Source: Atopomonas hussainii
GTDB lineage: Bacteria; Pseudomonadota; Gammaproteobacteria; Pseudomonadales; Pseudomonadaceae
Reading direction: 5' to 3'
Assembly (NCBI RefSeq): GCF_900109735.1
Contig: NZ_FOAS01000005.1
Location: 171,913 to 235,912, forward strand
Length of the DNA stretch: 64,000 nucleotides
Below the pieces are notes generated by a model. The model saw only the letters and a program-made list of their open reading frames with translations. It did not search any database and was not told the DNA's origin. Made by a program: the position numbers and the translations under genes. Below are positions 34,498 through 44,237 of this stretch, in pieces; the first letter of the stretch is position 1, and each line of letters begins with the position of its first letter.

Positions 34498-36264
34498 ATG
34501 GATACGCAAACTCTGATTTATCTGTTTGTCGGCGCCACGTTTGCGCTGTACATCGGCATCGCCTTGTGGACGCGAGCTGGCTCCACCGGTGAGTACTACG
34601 TCGCGGGTAAGGGCGTGCACCCCGTATTAAACGGTATGGCCACCGGTGCGGACTGGATGTCGGCGGCGTCGTTTATTTCGATGGCGGGGATTATCTCCTT
34701 CGTCGGCTTAGACGGCGGCGTGTACCTGATGGGCTGGACCGGCGGCTACGTGTTGCTCGCCATGTGCTTGGCACCCTACCTGCGTAAGTTCGGCAAGTTC
34801 ACCGTGCCGGAGTTCGTCGGTGAGCGTTATTACTCACAAACCGCGCGTGTGGTGGCAGTGATCTGCGTGATCTTTATCTCGTTCACCTATGTGGCGGGGC
34901 AGATGCGCGGCGTGGGTATCGTGTTCTCGCGCTATTTAGAAGTCGATATCAATACCGGCGTGGTGATCGGTATGGCGATTGTCTTCTTCTACTCTGTGCT
35001 GGGCGGCATGAAGGGTATTACTTACACCCAAGTGGCGCAGTACTGCGTGATGATCTTCGCCTACATGGTGCCGGCCATTTTCATCTCGATGATGCTGACC
35101 GGTAACCCGATTCCGCAGCTGGGCTTTGGTGGCACTGTGGATGGCACCGATACCTACCTGTTGGACAAGCTTAACGGCTTGAGCACCGAGCTAGGCTTTA
35201 ACACCTACACCGATGGCACTAAGTCGACCATCGACGTGTTCTTCATCACCATGGCGCTGATGGTCGGTACTGCCGGCTTGCCGCATGTGATTGTGCGCTT
35301 CTTCACCACCCCGACAGTGCGTGATGCGCGTAAATCAGCCGGCTATGCGCTGCTGTTTATCGCCATTCTGTACACCACAGCACCGGCTGTTGCGGCCTTT
35401 GCCCGTACTAACCTGCTGAGCACTGTACCCAACGTAAGCTACGCCGAAGTGCCGGAGTGGTTTAAGACGTGGGAAAAAGCCGGTTTGATCGGCTGGCAAG
35501 ATAAGAACGGCGACGGCGTGATTCAGTACACCGCCGGTGCTCCGTTCGAAGGTGCCCCTGCGTTTGCTAAAGAGCCGGGCGTGCACGGCGAGCGTGCGGT
35601 GACTAACGCACCGACCGCTAACGCTAACGAGCTGTACATCGACCGCGACATCATGGTGCTGGCTAACCCAGAAATCGCCAACCTGCCGGGTTGGGTGATT
35701 GCCTTGATTGCTGCCGGTGGCTTAGCCGCTGCCTTGTCGACCGCGGCTGGCTTGTTGTTGGTGATCTCTACCTCGATCAGCCATGACCTGCTCAAGTCGA
35801 ACTTGATGCCCAACATCAGCGAGAAAAACGAGCTGCTCGCCGCACGTATCGCGGCCGGTGTGGCGGTGGTGATTGCCGGCTTGTTCGGGATCTATCCGCC
35901 CGCGTTTGTCGCGCAGGTGGTGGCCTTTGCCTTCGGCTTGGCGGCGGCCTCGTTCTTCCCGGCGATTGTCATGGGGATCTTCTCCAAGACCATGAACCGT
36001 GAAGGGGCGGTGGCCGGCATGATCGTGGGCTTAGTGTTCACCTTCACTTACATCGTGTACTTCAAGTTCATCAACCCGACTGCGGGTGCCGATCAGTGGT
36101 GGTTCGGTATTTCGCCAGAGGGCATTGGTACTTTGGGCATGATCTTTAACTTTGTGGTGTCTGTGGTGGTGGCCAAGCTGACCTCCGCACCGCCGGCACA
36201 CATTCAAGACTTGGTGGAAAGCATCCGTATCCCGCGTGGCGCGGGTGGGGCTGTGGCTCACTAA
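34498..36264 (+). CDS. Sodium:solute (SSS) symporter, acetate-type
   Basis: 588 residues with about 13 membrane helices, from TLIYLFVGATFALYIGIAL through the SSS core ATGADWMSAASFISMAGI and the C-terminal helices. It belongs with the ActP-like, DUF4212-partnered monocarboxylate transporters. Between helices 7 and 8 a soluble loop of about 85 residues contains WQDKNGDGVIQY, a DxNxDG-type EF-hand-like calcium loop. In Pseudomonas this pair usually lies beside the exonuclease/DUF294 genes, which here are at 52.8-55.4 kb. Terminated at 36277. Confidence 0.9.
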   Translation: MDTQTLIYLFVGATFALYIGIALWTRAGSTGEYYVAGKGVHPVLNGMATGADWMSAASFISMAGIISFVGLDGGVYLMGWTGGYVLLAMCLAPYLRKFGKFTVPEFVGERYYSQTARVVAVICVIFISFTYVAGQMRGVGIVFSRYLEVDINTGVVIGMAIVFFYSVLGGMKGITYTQVAQYCVMIFAYMVPAIFISMMLTGNPIPQLGFGGTVDGTDTYLLDKLNGLSTELGFNTYTDGTKSTIDVFFITMALMVGTAGLPHVIVRFFTTPTVRDARKSAGYALLFIAILYTTAPAVAAFARTNLLSTVPNVSYAEVPEWFKTWEKAGLIGWQDKNGDGVIQYTAGAPFEGAPAFAKEPGVHGERAVTNAPTANANELYIDRDIMVLANPEIANLPGWVIALIAAGGLAAALSTAAGLLLVISTSISHDLLKSNLMPNISEKNELLAARIAAGVAVVIAGLFGIYPPAFVAQVVAFAFGLAAASFFPAIVMGIFSKTMNREGAVAGMIVGLVFTFTYIVYFKFINPTAGADQWWFGISPEGIGTLGMIFNFVVSVVVAKLTSAPPAHIQDLVESIRIPRGAGGAVAH

Positions 36265-36276
36265 TCTGCTGCGTTT

Positions 36277-36315
36277 AACAACACACCCCGCCGAGTGCGG
36301 GGTGTGTTGTTTTTG
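36277..36315 (+). terminator. Strong terminator after the SSS symporter
   Basis: A 15-bp perfect stem (AACAACACACCCCGC with GCGGGGTGTGTTGTT) and a five-base loop, followed by TTTTG. Confidence 0.93.
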
Positions 36316-36413
36316 TCGGGCATGCTTTTAGTGAATTAAGCAGCGCTGGTCTGATCGGCACACGATTCAAGCGCTACAGCGCTGGCGCGAAACTTATCAG
36401 GTATGCCGGCTAG

Positions 36414-36659
36414 TTAATCCGCTGTGGTGTATTGGCGGATATAGGCAGGGTCAAGATCGTGCGCGGCGATCAGCTGGCACTGCTGGCTTTCTTCATCAAA
36501 GACGATATACGCCTGACGACGTTCTAACGCGCGGCGGGCGCGTTCGACACGTTGCGCTTCGCTGGCGTCGTAGCCGTTGTCGGTGCCGTCGCGGCTGACG
36601 AAGTCTTGCAGCAGGCGGGTCAGGGTGTCGGGCTCAAGGTCTTGGTAGGGAATAATCAT
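36414..36659 (-). CDS. YheU/UPF0270 family protein
   Basis: 81 residues, MIIPYQDLEPDTLTRLLQDF..REGTD-type start matching E. coli YheU (MLIPWQDLSPETL..), with FVSRDGTDNGYDASEAQRVERARRALERRQAYIVFDEES in the middle. Function unknown. The ATG at 36659 is chosen from this family start; the longer open frame reaching 36791 has no support. It follows the hybrid kinase on the minus strand. Confidence 0.88.
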   Translation of the reverse strand: MIIPYQDLEPDTLTRLLQDFVSRDGTDNGYDASEAQRVERARRALERRQAYIVFDEESQQCQLIAAHDLDPAYIRQYTTAD

Positions 36660-36735
36660 GGCGACAGCGGTTGCGTAAAAGGCGCGTAGTTTAACCGCTT
36701 GGCTAACTCCATGGCGTCTTGGCTGTCGCGACGTT

Positions 36736-39525
36736 TTAACCTTGCTCGGCGCTGGTGGCGGGGTGAATAAAACTGGCGAGGGTTTCTTCAAGCTGGGTGA
36801 AGTTCACCGGCTTAGCCAAGTAGGCATCCATGCCGGCCGCTTCGCCAGACTTACGATGCTCATCGAGAATATGCGCGGTCAGCGCCACAATCGGCACTGG
36901 CGGGTGCTGTTGCTCGTGCTCAAAGCGGCGAATCTGCCGGGTGGCTTCAAAGCCATCCATGATCGGCATTTCGCAGTCCATCAGCACTAGGCTGTAATGC
37001 TTGGGGTTGCGCACGTAGAGCCGCAGGGCTTCTTCGCCGTTGTTGGTCATCTCAATGCTGTAGCCCAAGCGTTGCAGTAAGCCACGGATGACCATTTGGT
37101 TGACGGGGTTGTCTTCGGCGACCAAAACATGGGTGGTTTTCGGTATGCCAATGGTGGTGCTGTGACTGCTTGGCGCGGGCGCGTTGGGGATGGCGGCCGG
37201 CTCGCTGTGATGCAGGCGCAGCAGCGCCTCGGTGAGCTGGTTCGGTGTGATGGGCAGCTCTAAGGCAGCAAACTGGCTTTCTGGCCAGTGATGCTCGTGG
37301 GCTTCGCTTAAGGTGTCATTAATCAGCAGCACATGCAGGCGCGGATGGGTGCTGTGCAGGCCTTGTAACCAATCCCCACTGACCGACCAAGGCGCTTGAA
37401 TAATCAGCGTGGGCGGGCTGACGAATTGTTGCAGCGCATGCTGTAAATGCTCCGGTGCGCTGCATTGTTCGGCACGCATGCCTAGGCGGTTGAGGTTATG
37501 CCGCAGGCTGTCGCGCGCCTGCACCGACTCCGAAGCAATCAACGCCGTTTGCCCGTTTAGGCTGAGGCTGTTGTCGGGGTTGTTGCCGGTGGCTTCTTGC
37601 AGCACCGCGCACACTTCAAAGGTAGAACCTTGGTTGGGGGTGCTTTCTAGGCGAATAAAACCGCCCATATGCTCGGCTAGCTCGCGGCTGATGGCTAAGC
37701 CCAAACCGCTGCCGCCGTAGCGCCGTGTGGTGCTGGAGTCGGCTTGGCTGAACGAGGTGAACAGCTCGCGCTGCGCCTCGGCGCTGATGCCAATGCCGGT
37801 ATCGCTGATGGCGCACAGCAGGCGTACTTCGCCGGGCAGGCTGGGGCTACGGCGGATATGCAGGCTGACATGGCCGTGTTCGGTGAACTTAACCGCATTG
37901 CCGACGAGGTTCAGCAGCACTTGCTTAAGGCGCGTCGGGTCGCCATTCACCCAACTAGGCACGCCACTGGCAAGCGAGCAGTGCAGCTCGATGCCTTTGT
38001 CCAAGCATTGGGCACTAAACAGGGCACTGCAATCGCTGGCCAAGTCGAGCAGGTTAAAGTCGATGCTTTCTAACTCGAGACGGCCGGATTCGATTTTTGA
38101 GTAATCGAGAATGTCGTTGATCACCGCCATCAATGCGTGACCGCTGGTGTTGATGGTGTGCACGTAATGCTTTTGCCGGTCATTCAACTCGGTGTCTTCT
38201 AACAGATGCACCATGCCCAGCACGCCATTAAGCGGGGTGCGAATCTCGTGGCTCATCTTGGCCAGAAAGCGGCTCTTGGCTTGGTTTTCGATTTCCGCAC
38301 TTTCGGCGGCTTGGGCGGCGGCATAACCTTCGTCTTTCAGCGTGTTGATGCGGTCGGCCAAGCCAATCGACAGGGTGATCATTTCAAACGCGGTGCCGAC
38401 CTTGGTGATTTCCGAGCCATACCAGTTGATCACCTCATAGCCTAACGAGCCGGCGGTGGCGATGATAAAGCTGGTCAGCAATACGCCCCAGGCCACGACA
38501 TAGTACGAGCCATAGCGCAGGCCGCTGCGCCACACCCAAATGCCCACGCCCATCAGCACGGCACTGCTGGCTAAGGTGATCAGGCTGGCTAAAAAGCTCC
38601 AAGTGCTGACGCCAATCAGCGGTACCGAGACCAAGCAGCAAGCCAGCACGATCATCTTGAAGCGCAACAGGGTATCTAAGCGCGGAAACTGCTCGGTGGT
38701 GTGTAAGAAGTGCCGGCTGAACTGGGTGGCGCAGAGCAAAATCAAGAACATGCAGGCATAGATGCCCAAGCTTTGAATTTCTACCGCCTGTGGAAACAAG
38801 CGGAACAAGCTGCCGTCGAAACTGGCGCTAAACAGCAGTGAGCAGAGCATGTAGGCCAAGTACCAGAAGTAACTCGGTTCGCGCAGCCAGACATACAGAA
38901 ACAGGTTGTAGAAGAACAGGCCGAACAGCAGGCCATAAAAGGCCCCGTGCCAGTTGTTGATGGTTTCGCTGTGGCTGGCCATGGCCACCGGGGTGGTCAG
39001 GTACAGGGGGATAAACAGTGTGCTGGTCGATTGCGCGCGCAGCACAAACTCGTTGATGCCCGGGCGCAGCTCTACGGAAAACCACAAATCGCGTACGCCG
39101 ACTGGGCGGTTGTCAAAGGGTTGAATATCACCCAGTTCACTGCGTTGAACGACTTGCTGGTTGATCAGCTGAAACAGCCGCAAATCATCCAGCAAGGGGT
39201 AGTTAGCTTCGAGAAAAACCTGTTGATTGCGCCCGCTGCGGTTATCCACCTGAAAACGAAACCACCACGTTGAAGCGTTTTTGCCCAGATTGGCGTGGTT
39301 GCCCTGTGCGCGGCTGAACAGGTTAAGCGGCATGGCGGCGATGGTGGTGTATTCCAGCGTGCCGCGCGGGTCTTCAAGGTAAAACAGGTGCGGGCCGAGG
39401 CTAGCACGGGTGTTTTCCGAGCTGAGCACGAGCGCTTCACTGGTCCAGGCGGTCAGCGGCAAACAAAGGCATAACAACAGTAGCCAGCGAAGCGGCACAG
39501 GACTCTCCAGCGGATTTTTCCTCAA
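36736..39525 (-). CDS. Hybrid sensor histidine kinase with 7TMR-DISM sensor
   Basis: 929 residues. Order: signal peptide; DISMED2 periplasmic domain (about 35-180); seven-helix 7TMR-DISM (about 190-395); coiled coil; HisKA with [20 protein letters not shown]; HATPase with [24 protein letters not shown] (N box) and [17 protein letters not shown]; a receiver-like domain (about 655-770) in which the acceptor Asp is not seen (LIIQAPWSV where LLLMDMPMPG is expected); and a C-terminal receiver with Asp in [13 protein letters not shown]. There is no output gene next to it, so it probably feeds a phosphotransfer protein elsewhere. It resembles the Pseudomonas RetS/LadS-like sensor layout. Confidence 0.88.
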   Translation of the reverse strand: MRKNPLESPVPLRWLLLLCLCLPLTAWTSEALVLSSENTRASLGPHLFYLEDPRGTLEYTTIAAMPLNLFSRAQGNHANLGKNASTWWFRFQVDNRSGRNQQVFLEANYPLLDDLRLFQLINQQVVQRSELGDIQPFDNRPVGVRDLWFSVELRPGINEFVLRAQSTSTLFIPLYLTTPVAMASHSETINNWHGAFYGLLFGLFFYNLFLYVWLREPSYFWYLAYMLCSLLFSASFDGSLFRLFPQAVEIQSLGIYACMFLILLCATQFSRHFLHTTEQFPRLDTLLRFKMIVLACCLVSVPLIGVSTWSFLASLITLASSAVLMGVGIWVWRSGLRYGSYYVVAWGVLLTSFIIATAGSLGYEVINWYGSEITKVGTAFEMITLSIGLADRINTLKDEGYAAAQAAESAEIENQAKSRFLAKMSHEIRTPLNGVLGMVHLLEDTELNDRQKHYVHTINTSGHALMAVINDILDYSKIESGRLELESIDFNLLDLASDCSALFSAQCLDKGIELHCSLASGVPSWVNGDPTRLKQVLLNLVGNAVKFTEHGHVSLHIRRSPSLPGEVRLLCAISDTGIGISAEAQRELFTSFSQADSSTTRRYGGSGLGLAISRELAEHMGGFIRLESTPNQGSTFEVCAVLQEATGNNPDNSLSLNGQTALIASESVQARDSLRHNLNRLGMRAEQCSAPEHLQHALQQFVSPPTLIIQAPWSVSGDWLQGLHSTHPRLHVLLINDTLSEAHEHHWPESQFAALELPITPNQLTEALLRLHHSEPAAIPNAPAPSSHSTTIGIPKTTHVLVAEDNPVNQMVIRGLLQRLGYSIEMTNNGEEALRLYVRNPKHYSLVLMDCEMPIMDGFEATRQIRRFEHEQQHPPVPIVALTAHILDEHRKSGEAAGMDAYLAKPVNFTQLEETLASFIHPATSAEQG

Positions 39526-39587
39526 GTGTAGCCCTAAACCGGCGCTTTGTACTGCGTGCCATGTAGCAGAACCAAGCGTGTGCTTGG

Positions 39588-40289
39588 TTAGCTGCCGAGG
39601 GGGTTGCCGCAGCTGCGATTGGCCGGCACGGCGATGTCCATCAGGCGCGGGTTAGGCAGCTTGAGCGCGGCCATAAGGTCGGCATACGCCTGCTCATTGG
39701 CGACCTGTAAACGCGGGTTGTGTTGGCGCTCTTCGGCGATGCTAGAACGCGTCCAGCCACGGTAGTCGTGCCCGGGGTATACCTGCGTGTCATCGGGCAG
39801 GCGCAGCAGGCGTTGCAAGCTGTGCCATTGTTGCCGTGCGTCGCCGGCCTGAAAGTCGGTGCGCCCGGTGCCGCGAATCAGCAAGGTATCGCCGCTGAAC
39901 AACAAACCGGGAGTCTGCGCATTGCCCGCTAGGTAAAAACAGTACGAGTCGTCCGTGTGGCCGGGGGTATGCCAAGCCACGAGCTGAGATTGGCCAAAGG
40001 GCAGCACTTGCTGATCGCTAAAGGTAAAACTGGCGCATTGCGAACCACTTTGTTGGCCAAAGCCGGTGCGGCAGCCAGTGCGCTCGCGCAAGTCACCTAG
40101 GGCGGTGATGTGATCGGCATGGGTGTGGGTATCCAGTGCCATCACTAGGCTGAGTTCTAGCTCGCTAAGCAGTTGGAGGTAGTCGGCGAGTTTCTCGCGG
40201 ACCGGGTCGATCAACACGGCTTCGCCCTGATCGGCCAGTAAGTAGGTGTAGGTATGGCTGGTGCTGTCGAACAGTTGGCGCAGCAGCAT
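39588..40289 (-). CDS. Persulfide dioxygenase (ETHE1-like, MBL fold)
   Basis: 233 residues of the metallo-beta-lactamase fold, oxidising glutathione persulfide to sulfite. Iron/zinc ligands are [12 protein letters not shown] near residue 55, [12 protein letters not shown] and [10 protein letters not shown]. Gene context supports it: same strand as TauE/SafE, rhodanese and the CsoR-type regulator, with a two-base gap to TauE. It lacks a fused rhodanese domain, which is supplied by the separate rhodanese gene. Confidence 0.9.
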   Translation of the reverse strand: MLLRQLFDSTSHTYTYLLADQGEAVLIDPVREKLADYLQLLSELELSLVMALDTHTHADHITALGDLRERTGCRTGFGQQSGSQCASFTFSDQQVLPFGQSQLVAWHTPGHTDDSYCFYLAGNAQTPGLLFSGDTLLIRGTGRTDFQAGDARQQWHSLQRLLRLPDDTQVYPGHDYRGWTRSSIAEERQHNPRLQVANEQAYADLMAALKLPNPRLMDIAVPANRSCGNPLGS

Positions 40290-40291
40290 GG

Positions 40292-41044
40292 TTAACCTCC
40301 GGATAGCTTATACAAGGCGGTGGACAGGCTAACGCCCACCAACAGCACGGCAAAAACGCGCTGCACATGAATGCCGCCGATCACCTTAGCGAGCAGATTG
40401 CCTAGCAAGGCGCCGATGACGCCGCCGGCAATCAAGCTGCCGAGTAGCGGCCATGGTGTGTCATGCTGCGCGGCATACAGCGCGAAACCACTGCCAGAGA
40501 CCAACACAATCACCGCCAGCGAACTGGCCGCCGCGCCCATTACGTTCAGTGGGGTAAGCCAGCGCAGTAAGGGCACCACGAGAAAACCACCACCGACGCC
40601 CAGTAGCCCCGACAGACTGCCGACGGCAATGCCACTGCCGACTAAGGCCGGGTAGTGGCTGTTTGCACGCAAGCTATGCATGGCGCTACTGGCGCTGCGC
40701 CATAGGCGTTGGGCCAGCCATAACACCAGTAGGCAGAAGGCGATAATCAGCGGCTGTTCGGGGAGCAAGCTGCCCAGGTATTGGCCCAATGCCGTGCCGG
40801 GTATACCGCTGATGGCAATGGCGAACACGGGCCACCAGGCGACGTCGCGATAGCGCCCCAGTAGCCCGCTTAGGGCGGCAATACTCACCGCACCAAGGCT
40901 CACGCCCACTGCATCGACTAAGGGCAAGTGCAAGCTGAGCAGCAAGGGCAGGGCAATCAAGCTGCCGCCAGCGCCGGTTAAACCGAGCAACAGGCCCAGC
41001 AATACGCCAATGCCGCCGGGCAGCAGCAGGCTTAACGATTCCAC
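40292..41044 (-). CDS. TauE/SafE sulfite exporter-like membrane protein
   Basis: About 250 residues with eight helices, in two TauE repeats: GIGVLLGLLLGLTGAGGSLIALPLLL and GIAVGSLSGLLGVGGGFLVVPLLRWL. These proteins are thought to export sulfite or related anions formed by the persulfide dioxygenase. I use the GTG at 41044, 13 bp inside the rhodanese gene, giving VESLSLLLPGGIG; a longer frame would put polar residues before the first helix. Its stop lies two bases before the next start. Confidence 0.85.
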   Translation of the reverse strand: MESLSLLLPGGIGVLLGLLLGLTGAGGSLIALPLLLSLHLPLVDAVGVSLGAVSIAALSGLLGRYRDVAWWPVFAIAISGIPGTALGQYLGSLLPEQPLIIAFCLLVLWLAQRLWRSASSAMHSLRANSHYPALVGSGIAVGSLSGLLGVGGGFLVVPLLRWLTPLNVMGAAASSLAVIVLVSGSGFALYAAQHDTPWPLLGSLIAGGVIGALLGNLLAKVIGGIHVQRVFAVLLVGVSLSTALYKLSGG

Positions 41045-41568
41045 GGCATCCGCGCCAATAGCAGGGCCATGCCGCAGGTGCCGGAAAGCCCGGCGAAGGT
41101 CAGGCCGGCGCCGACAAAACCCGCTAAGCCGTACCAGTACGGGTGCAGCCACGTGCCGCCAATCACGCCAGTCAGAATCAACACGCCAGCGCTGATCTGC
41201 ACTTGGCGTTGCAGGCTAATCACGCCGCTCTCGGCTTGATTGGCGGGAATGCCACAAGCCACGCAGGCTTCGGTGCCGCCATCGATCACTTGTACACCGG
41301 GTAGCAGGCTTTGCAGTTGTTCGGCGGCTTTGCGCGCGCGCATACCGCTTTGGCAGACCAGATACAGCTCATCGCCGCGCTCTAGGCCTTGTTGCTTTAA
41401 TTCGCTCGCCAATTGGCTGGGGTTTAACTGGTCCAGCGGTACGTTGCGCGCGCCTTGCACGTGCTGTTGGCGAAACTCAGCAGGGCTGCGCACATCAATC
41501 AGAAAACGCACGGCGCCGTTTTGCTGCTGTTGGGCAAAGTCTTGGGCGTTGATCACGACGTGAGACAT
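41032..41568 (-). CDS. Rhodanese with C-terminal DUF2892 membrane anchor
   Basis: 178 residues. An N-terminal rhodanese domain (LIDVRSPAEFRQQHVQGARNVPL; active-site loop YLVCQSGMRARKA, Cys near 75) is followed by two membrane helices (ISAGVLILTGVIGGTWL and GFVGAGLTFAGLSGTCGMALLL) of the DUF2892 type. It moves sulfane sulfur to acceptors near the membrane. GAGGAG precedes the ATG at 41568. It overlaps TauE by 13 bp and lies 10 bp after the regulator gene. Confidence 0.88.
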   Translation of the reverse strand: MSHVVINAQDFAQQQQNGAVRFLIDVRSPAEFRQQHVQGARNVPLDQLNPSQLASELKQQGLERGDELYLVCQSGMRARKAAEQLQSLLPGVQVIDGGTEACVACGIPANQAESGVISLQRQVQISAGVLILTGVIGGTWLHPYWYGLAGFVGAGLTFAGLSGTCGMALLLARMPWNR

Positions 41569-41578
41569 GACGGGCTCC

Positions 41579-41845
41579 TCAGGTGTACTTAGTGAAAATC
41601 TTGCGCACGCGGGCGAGGGTGTCGCTGCTGTCGCTTTGCGGGTCGAGCACGGCTTCTTCGAGCAAGCAGGCGAGCATTTCTTGATAGGCCTTATCCAGCG
41701 CCTTGCGGGCGGCGCTGAATTGCTGGGCGATGGCTTCGCAGTCTTCACCGCGGCTGATCATGCCTTGAATGCCACGAATCTGACCTTCGACCCGTGCGAG
41801 GCGCTTGAGCATGGCTTGCTGTTGTTCGGGATTGGGGGTGGTCAT
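41579..41845 (-). CDS. CsoR-family regulator of sulfane-sulfur genes
   Basis: 88 residues of the all-helical CsoR/FrmR/CstR family (LKRLARVEGQIRGIQGMISRGEDC). The usual three-residue metal site is changed: Cys36 is kept, the next Cys is Cys60 in MLACLLEE, and the equivalents of CsoR His61 and Cys65 are Leu61 and Ala65. CstR-type persulfide sensors use Cys31 and Cys60 in a 29-residue spacing, so the pair here (24 residues apart) is different. Genes downstream are all for persulfide handling, so it probably senses sulfane sulfur. The operator at 41865-41885 lies 20 bp upstream. Confidence 0.85.
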   Translation of the reverse strand: MTTPNPEQQQAMLKRLARVEGQIRGIQGMISRGEDCEAIAQQFSAARKALDKAYQEMLACLLEEAVLDPQSDSSDTLARVRKIFTKYT

Positions 41846-41864
41846 GGCTATCTCCTCTGTGAGA

Positions 41865-41885
41865 ATACTATACCCCCTATAGTAT
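41865..41885. promoter_or_regulatory. CsoR/CstR-type operator and promoter of the sulfur operon
   Basis: Arms ATACTATA (41865-41872) and TATAGTAT (41878-41885) are perfect inverted repeats around five C, the pattern of CsoR-family operators with a GC core. On the minus strand TATAGT here serves as -10, with TTGCTC 18 bp upstream as -35, so binding would block the promoter. Confidence 0.8.
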
Positions 41886-41922
41886 TATGCGAGCAAGCCT
41901 ACGGGAGATGTGCGGCAGAAAT

Positions 41923-41956
41923 GACAAAGCCCGCAGGTTTAGGTGCGGGCTTTGTC
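41923..41956 (-). terminator. Terminator after the CPA2 antiporter gene
   Basis: GACAAAGCCCGCA and TGCGGGCTTTGTC form a perfect 13-bp stem with an 8-base loop. It lies between the antiporter stop and the promoter of the sulfur operon on the same strand, so it separates the two units. The T tract is short. Confidence 0.75.
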
Positions 41957-41989
41957 TTTGTGGTTAGTTAAGCGGTGAGGGGGGAAGGC

Positions 41990-43954
41990 TTAGGACATAT
42001 CGCCCAAGATGCGCGCCTCGGCGGCCTCGATGGCTTCAACCCCACCGGAGAGCACCAACGCATCGCCGGAACGCAGCACTTCATCAGGCAGCGGCTCGAA
42101 TTCTTCTTCGCCACGGCGGATGTGTTGCAGTTCGACATCGAAGTCTTGTAGCTCTAGCTCGGCCACCGTTTTGCCGCGCGCATAGGCGCTTTTGGTCAGC
42201 ACGGTGGCGTGCAGCAGCACGCGGTCATGGCCGTGGGCTTCCAGCAGGTTAGGTTGGTTGCCGTGGTAGAAACCGTGCAGCAGCTTGTAGCGCTCGCCTC
42301 GTACTTCATCCATCAGGCCTTTGACTTGTTGTTCACGCATGCCCAGTAGCACCAGTACGTGCGAGGCGAGCATCAGGCTGGACTCCAGCTGCTCGGGGAT
42401 CACCTCAGTGGCGCCGGCTTGCTGCATGGTGTCGAGCAGGCTGTCGTCGCGGGTACGCACCAGCACGGGAATATCCGCGCTGATATCGCGCACGGTATGC
42501 AGAATTTGCAGCGAGTGTTCGCCGTTATCCACGGCAATCACCACCATACGCGCGCGCTCAATGCCCACGGCTTTGAGTAGGTCGTGACGGCGGCAGTCGC
42601 CAAAGTGCACATGGTTGCCACCGGCGCCGGCCTCGCGCACGCGCACCGGGTCGTCGTCGAGGGCGACGTAAGCATATTCTTCGCGGCGCAGAAAACGCCC
42701 CACGGCCTGACCGACACGGCCATAACCGCAGAGAATCACATGGTTGCTGTCTTCGGCGTGGGCGCTGCTGATTTCCTCAAGGTGTGATTCTTCGCGGGTT
42801 TCGCGGTGCATGCGCGCCATCATGTTGGGTACGCCGCGCAGCAGTAGCGGGGTGAGCACCATGGAGCACACAGTGACGGAAATCACCAAGCTGACCACTT
42901 CCTGATCAATCAGTTGGTGGGTGAAGGCCAGCGTCAGCAGGGCAAAACAGAACTCGCCGCCTTGCGCCAAGGCTAGACCCGTGCGCCAGGCAATGCCCGT
43001 GCTGCCGCTGCGGTATTTGACCAAAAGGAAAACTACGATGCCTTTGATAGCCACCAACGCTAGGGTGAAGGCCAACACTTCGATGATTTCTGCCCACAGC
43101 ACGTGGATGTCGACCAGCAGGCCCACCGAGACAAAGAACAGGCCCAATAGCACATCGCGGAAGGGGCGAATGTCGGCCTCGATCTGGTGACGGTAGTGGC
43201 TTTCGCCGAGCATCATGCCGGCGATAAACGCGCCGAGCGCCATCGATAGGTGCATGAGGTGGGTGAGCCATGCGGCTAAGAGCACGATCACCAAGGCCAT
43301 CAGCACAAACAGCTCGGGCTGACGGGCTTCGGCAATCTCGTGGAAGACTTTCGGCAGCACCCAGCGGCTCACGGCCAGCAAGCCAACAAACAACAGCACG
43401 GTTTTGCCCAGCGCCCAGAGCATGTCGATGTACCAGACGGTTTCGCCATTGCCGCCGAGCACCGGCACCATCACCAATAACAGTACCGCGACCATGTCTT
43501 GGAAGAGCAGCACACCGATGGCGCGTTGGCCATGCGGGGTGAGGGTTTGGCTAAGGCTGGATAGCTCTTTAAGCACAATCGCGGTGGACGACAGCGCCAA
43601 GCCGCCAGCGAGAATTACCGCGGCTTCTAGGCTCAGTGAGGTGGTGGCAAAAAACAGGGCAAACAGTGCTAGCGCGGTAAGGGAGAACTGCATGCTGCCG
43701 AGGCCAAACACCATGCTGCGCAGCGCCAACATGCGCGGCAGTGAGAACTCCAGGCCTAAGGTAAAGAGCAGAAACACCACGCCAAATTCGGCGAGAAAGG
43801 TTAAATCATGCCCGCCGCCAACCCAGCCGAGGGCGCTGGGGCCCATGGCTACACCGACAAACAGGTAACCCAAAATCGGTGGTAGATGTAAGCGGCGAAA
43901 CACTGCGATTACGACTAACGAAGCCAGAAAAATAATCAGCAGGTCTGCGAACAT
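41990..43954 (-). CDS. CPA2-family cation:proton antiporter with TrkA-N/C
   Basis: 654 residues. Residues 1-380 are the membrane domain (about 12 helices, LLFQDMVAVLLL motif), followed by a TrkA-N/RCK domain with the NAD-binding motif ILCGYGRVGQAVGRFL and a TrkA-C domain. It is like KefB/KefC or YbaL. Kef proteins export K+ in exchange for H+ when glutathione adducts form; no KefG-like partner is next to it. Preceding genes handle persulfides, which may be coincidence. It ends 33 bp before a terminator. Confidence 0.9.
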   Translation of the reverse strand: MFADLLIIFLASLVVIAVFRRLHLPPILGYLFVGVAMGPSALGWVGGGHDLTFLAEFGVVFLLFTLGLEFSLPRMLALRSMVFGLGSMQFSLTALALFALFFATTSLSLEAAVILAGGLALSSTAIVLKELSSLSQTLTPHGQRAIGVLLFQDMVAVLLLVMVPVLGGNGETVWYIDMLWALGKTVLLFVGLLAVSRWVLPKVFHEIAEARQPELFVLMALVIVLLAAWLTHLMHLSMALGAFIAGMMLGESHYRHQIEADIRPFRDVLLGLFFVSVGLLVDIHVLWAEIIEVLAFTLALVAIKGIVVFLLVKYRSGSTGIAWRTGLALAQGGEFCFALLTLAFTHQLIDQEVVSLVISVTVCSMVLTPLLLRGVPNMMARMHRETREESHLEEISSAHAEDSNHVILCGYGRVGQAVGRFLRREEYAYVALDDDPVRVREAGAGGNHVHFGDCRRHDLLKAVGIERARMVVIAVDNGEHSLQILHTVRDISADIPVLVRTRDDSLLDTMQQAGATEVIPEQLESSLMLASHVLVLLGMREQQVKGLMDEVRGERYKLLHGFYHGNQPNLLEAHGHDRVLLHATVLTKSAYARGKTVAELELQDFDVELQHIRRGEEEFEPLPDEVLRSGDALVLSGGVEAIEAAEARILGDMS

Positions 43955-44127
43955 CCACTTCTCCTTAGGTGTTCAGCCCCAGTGCATGGGCTTAGGCAAA
44001 GCGTAGCGTGACTCAATGATAAGCAAGGGTCATTTCCTGAAAGAATCGCTACAAAAGTCCCTCAGCTTACCATGCAGGGGCGTTTTTCCCTTGGCCGCTG
44101 CAAGTGGCTGGGCTCGGTGTGGGTTGG

Positions 44128-44237
44128 CGAGCACCTCAAGCACAAGGCGCCCGGCGCGCAGTAAGCGAGACATACCGCTTGGTAGGCGAGATTGCGAGCA
44201 CCGCGTAACGCAGTGATTGAGGTGTGCAGCCAGCCAC
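44128..44237. repeat. MITE-like element, family A copy 3 (diverged, left end lost)
   Basis: About 110 bp align with copies 1 and 2 over CTCAAGCACAAGGCG, GACATACCGCTTGGTAGGCGAG, and GCGAGCACCGC..AACGCAGTGATTG. The left terminal inverted repeat is not recognisable and the right end is degenerate. Like the other two copies it stops at the 3' end of a minus-strand gene, here trhP. Confidence 0.65.
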
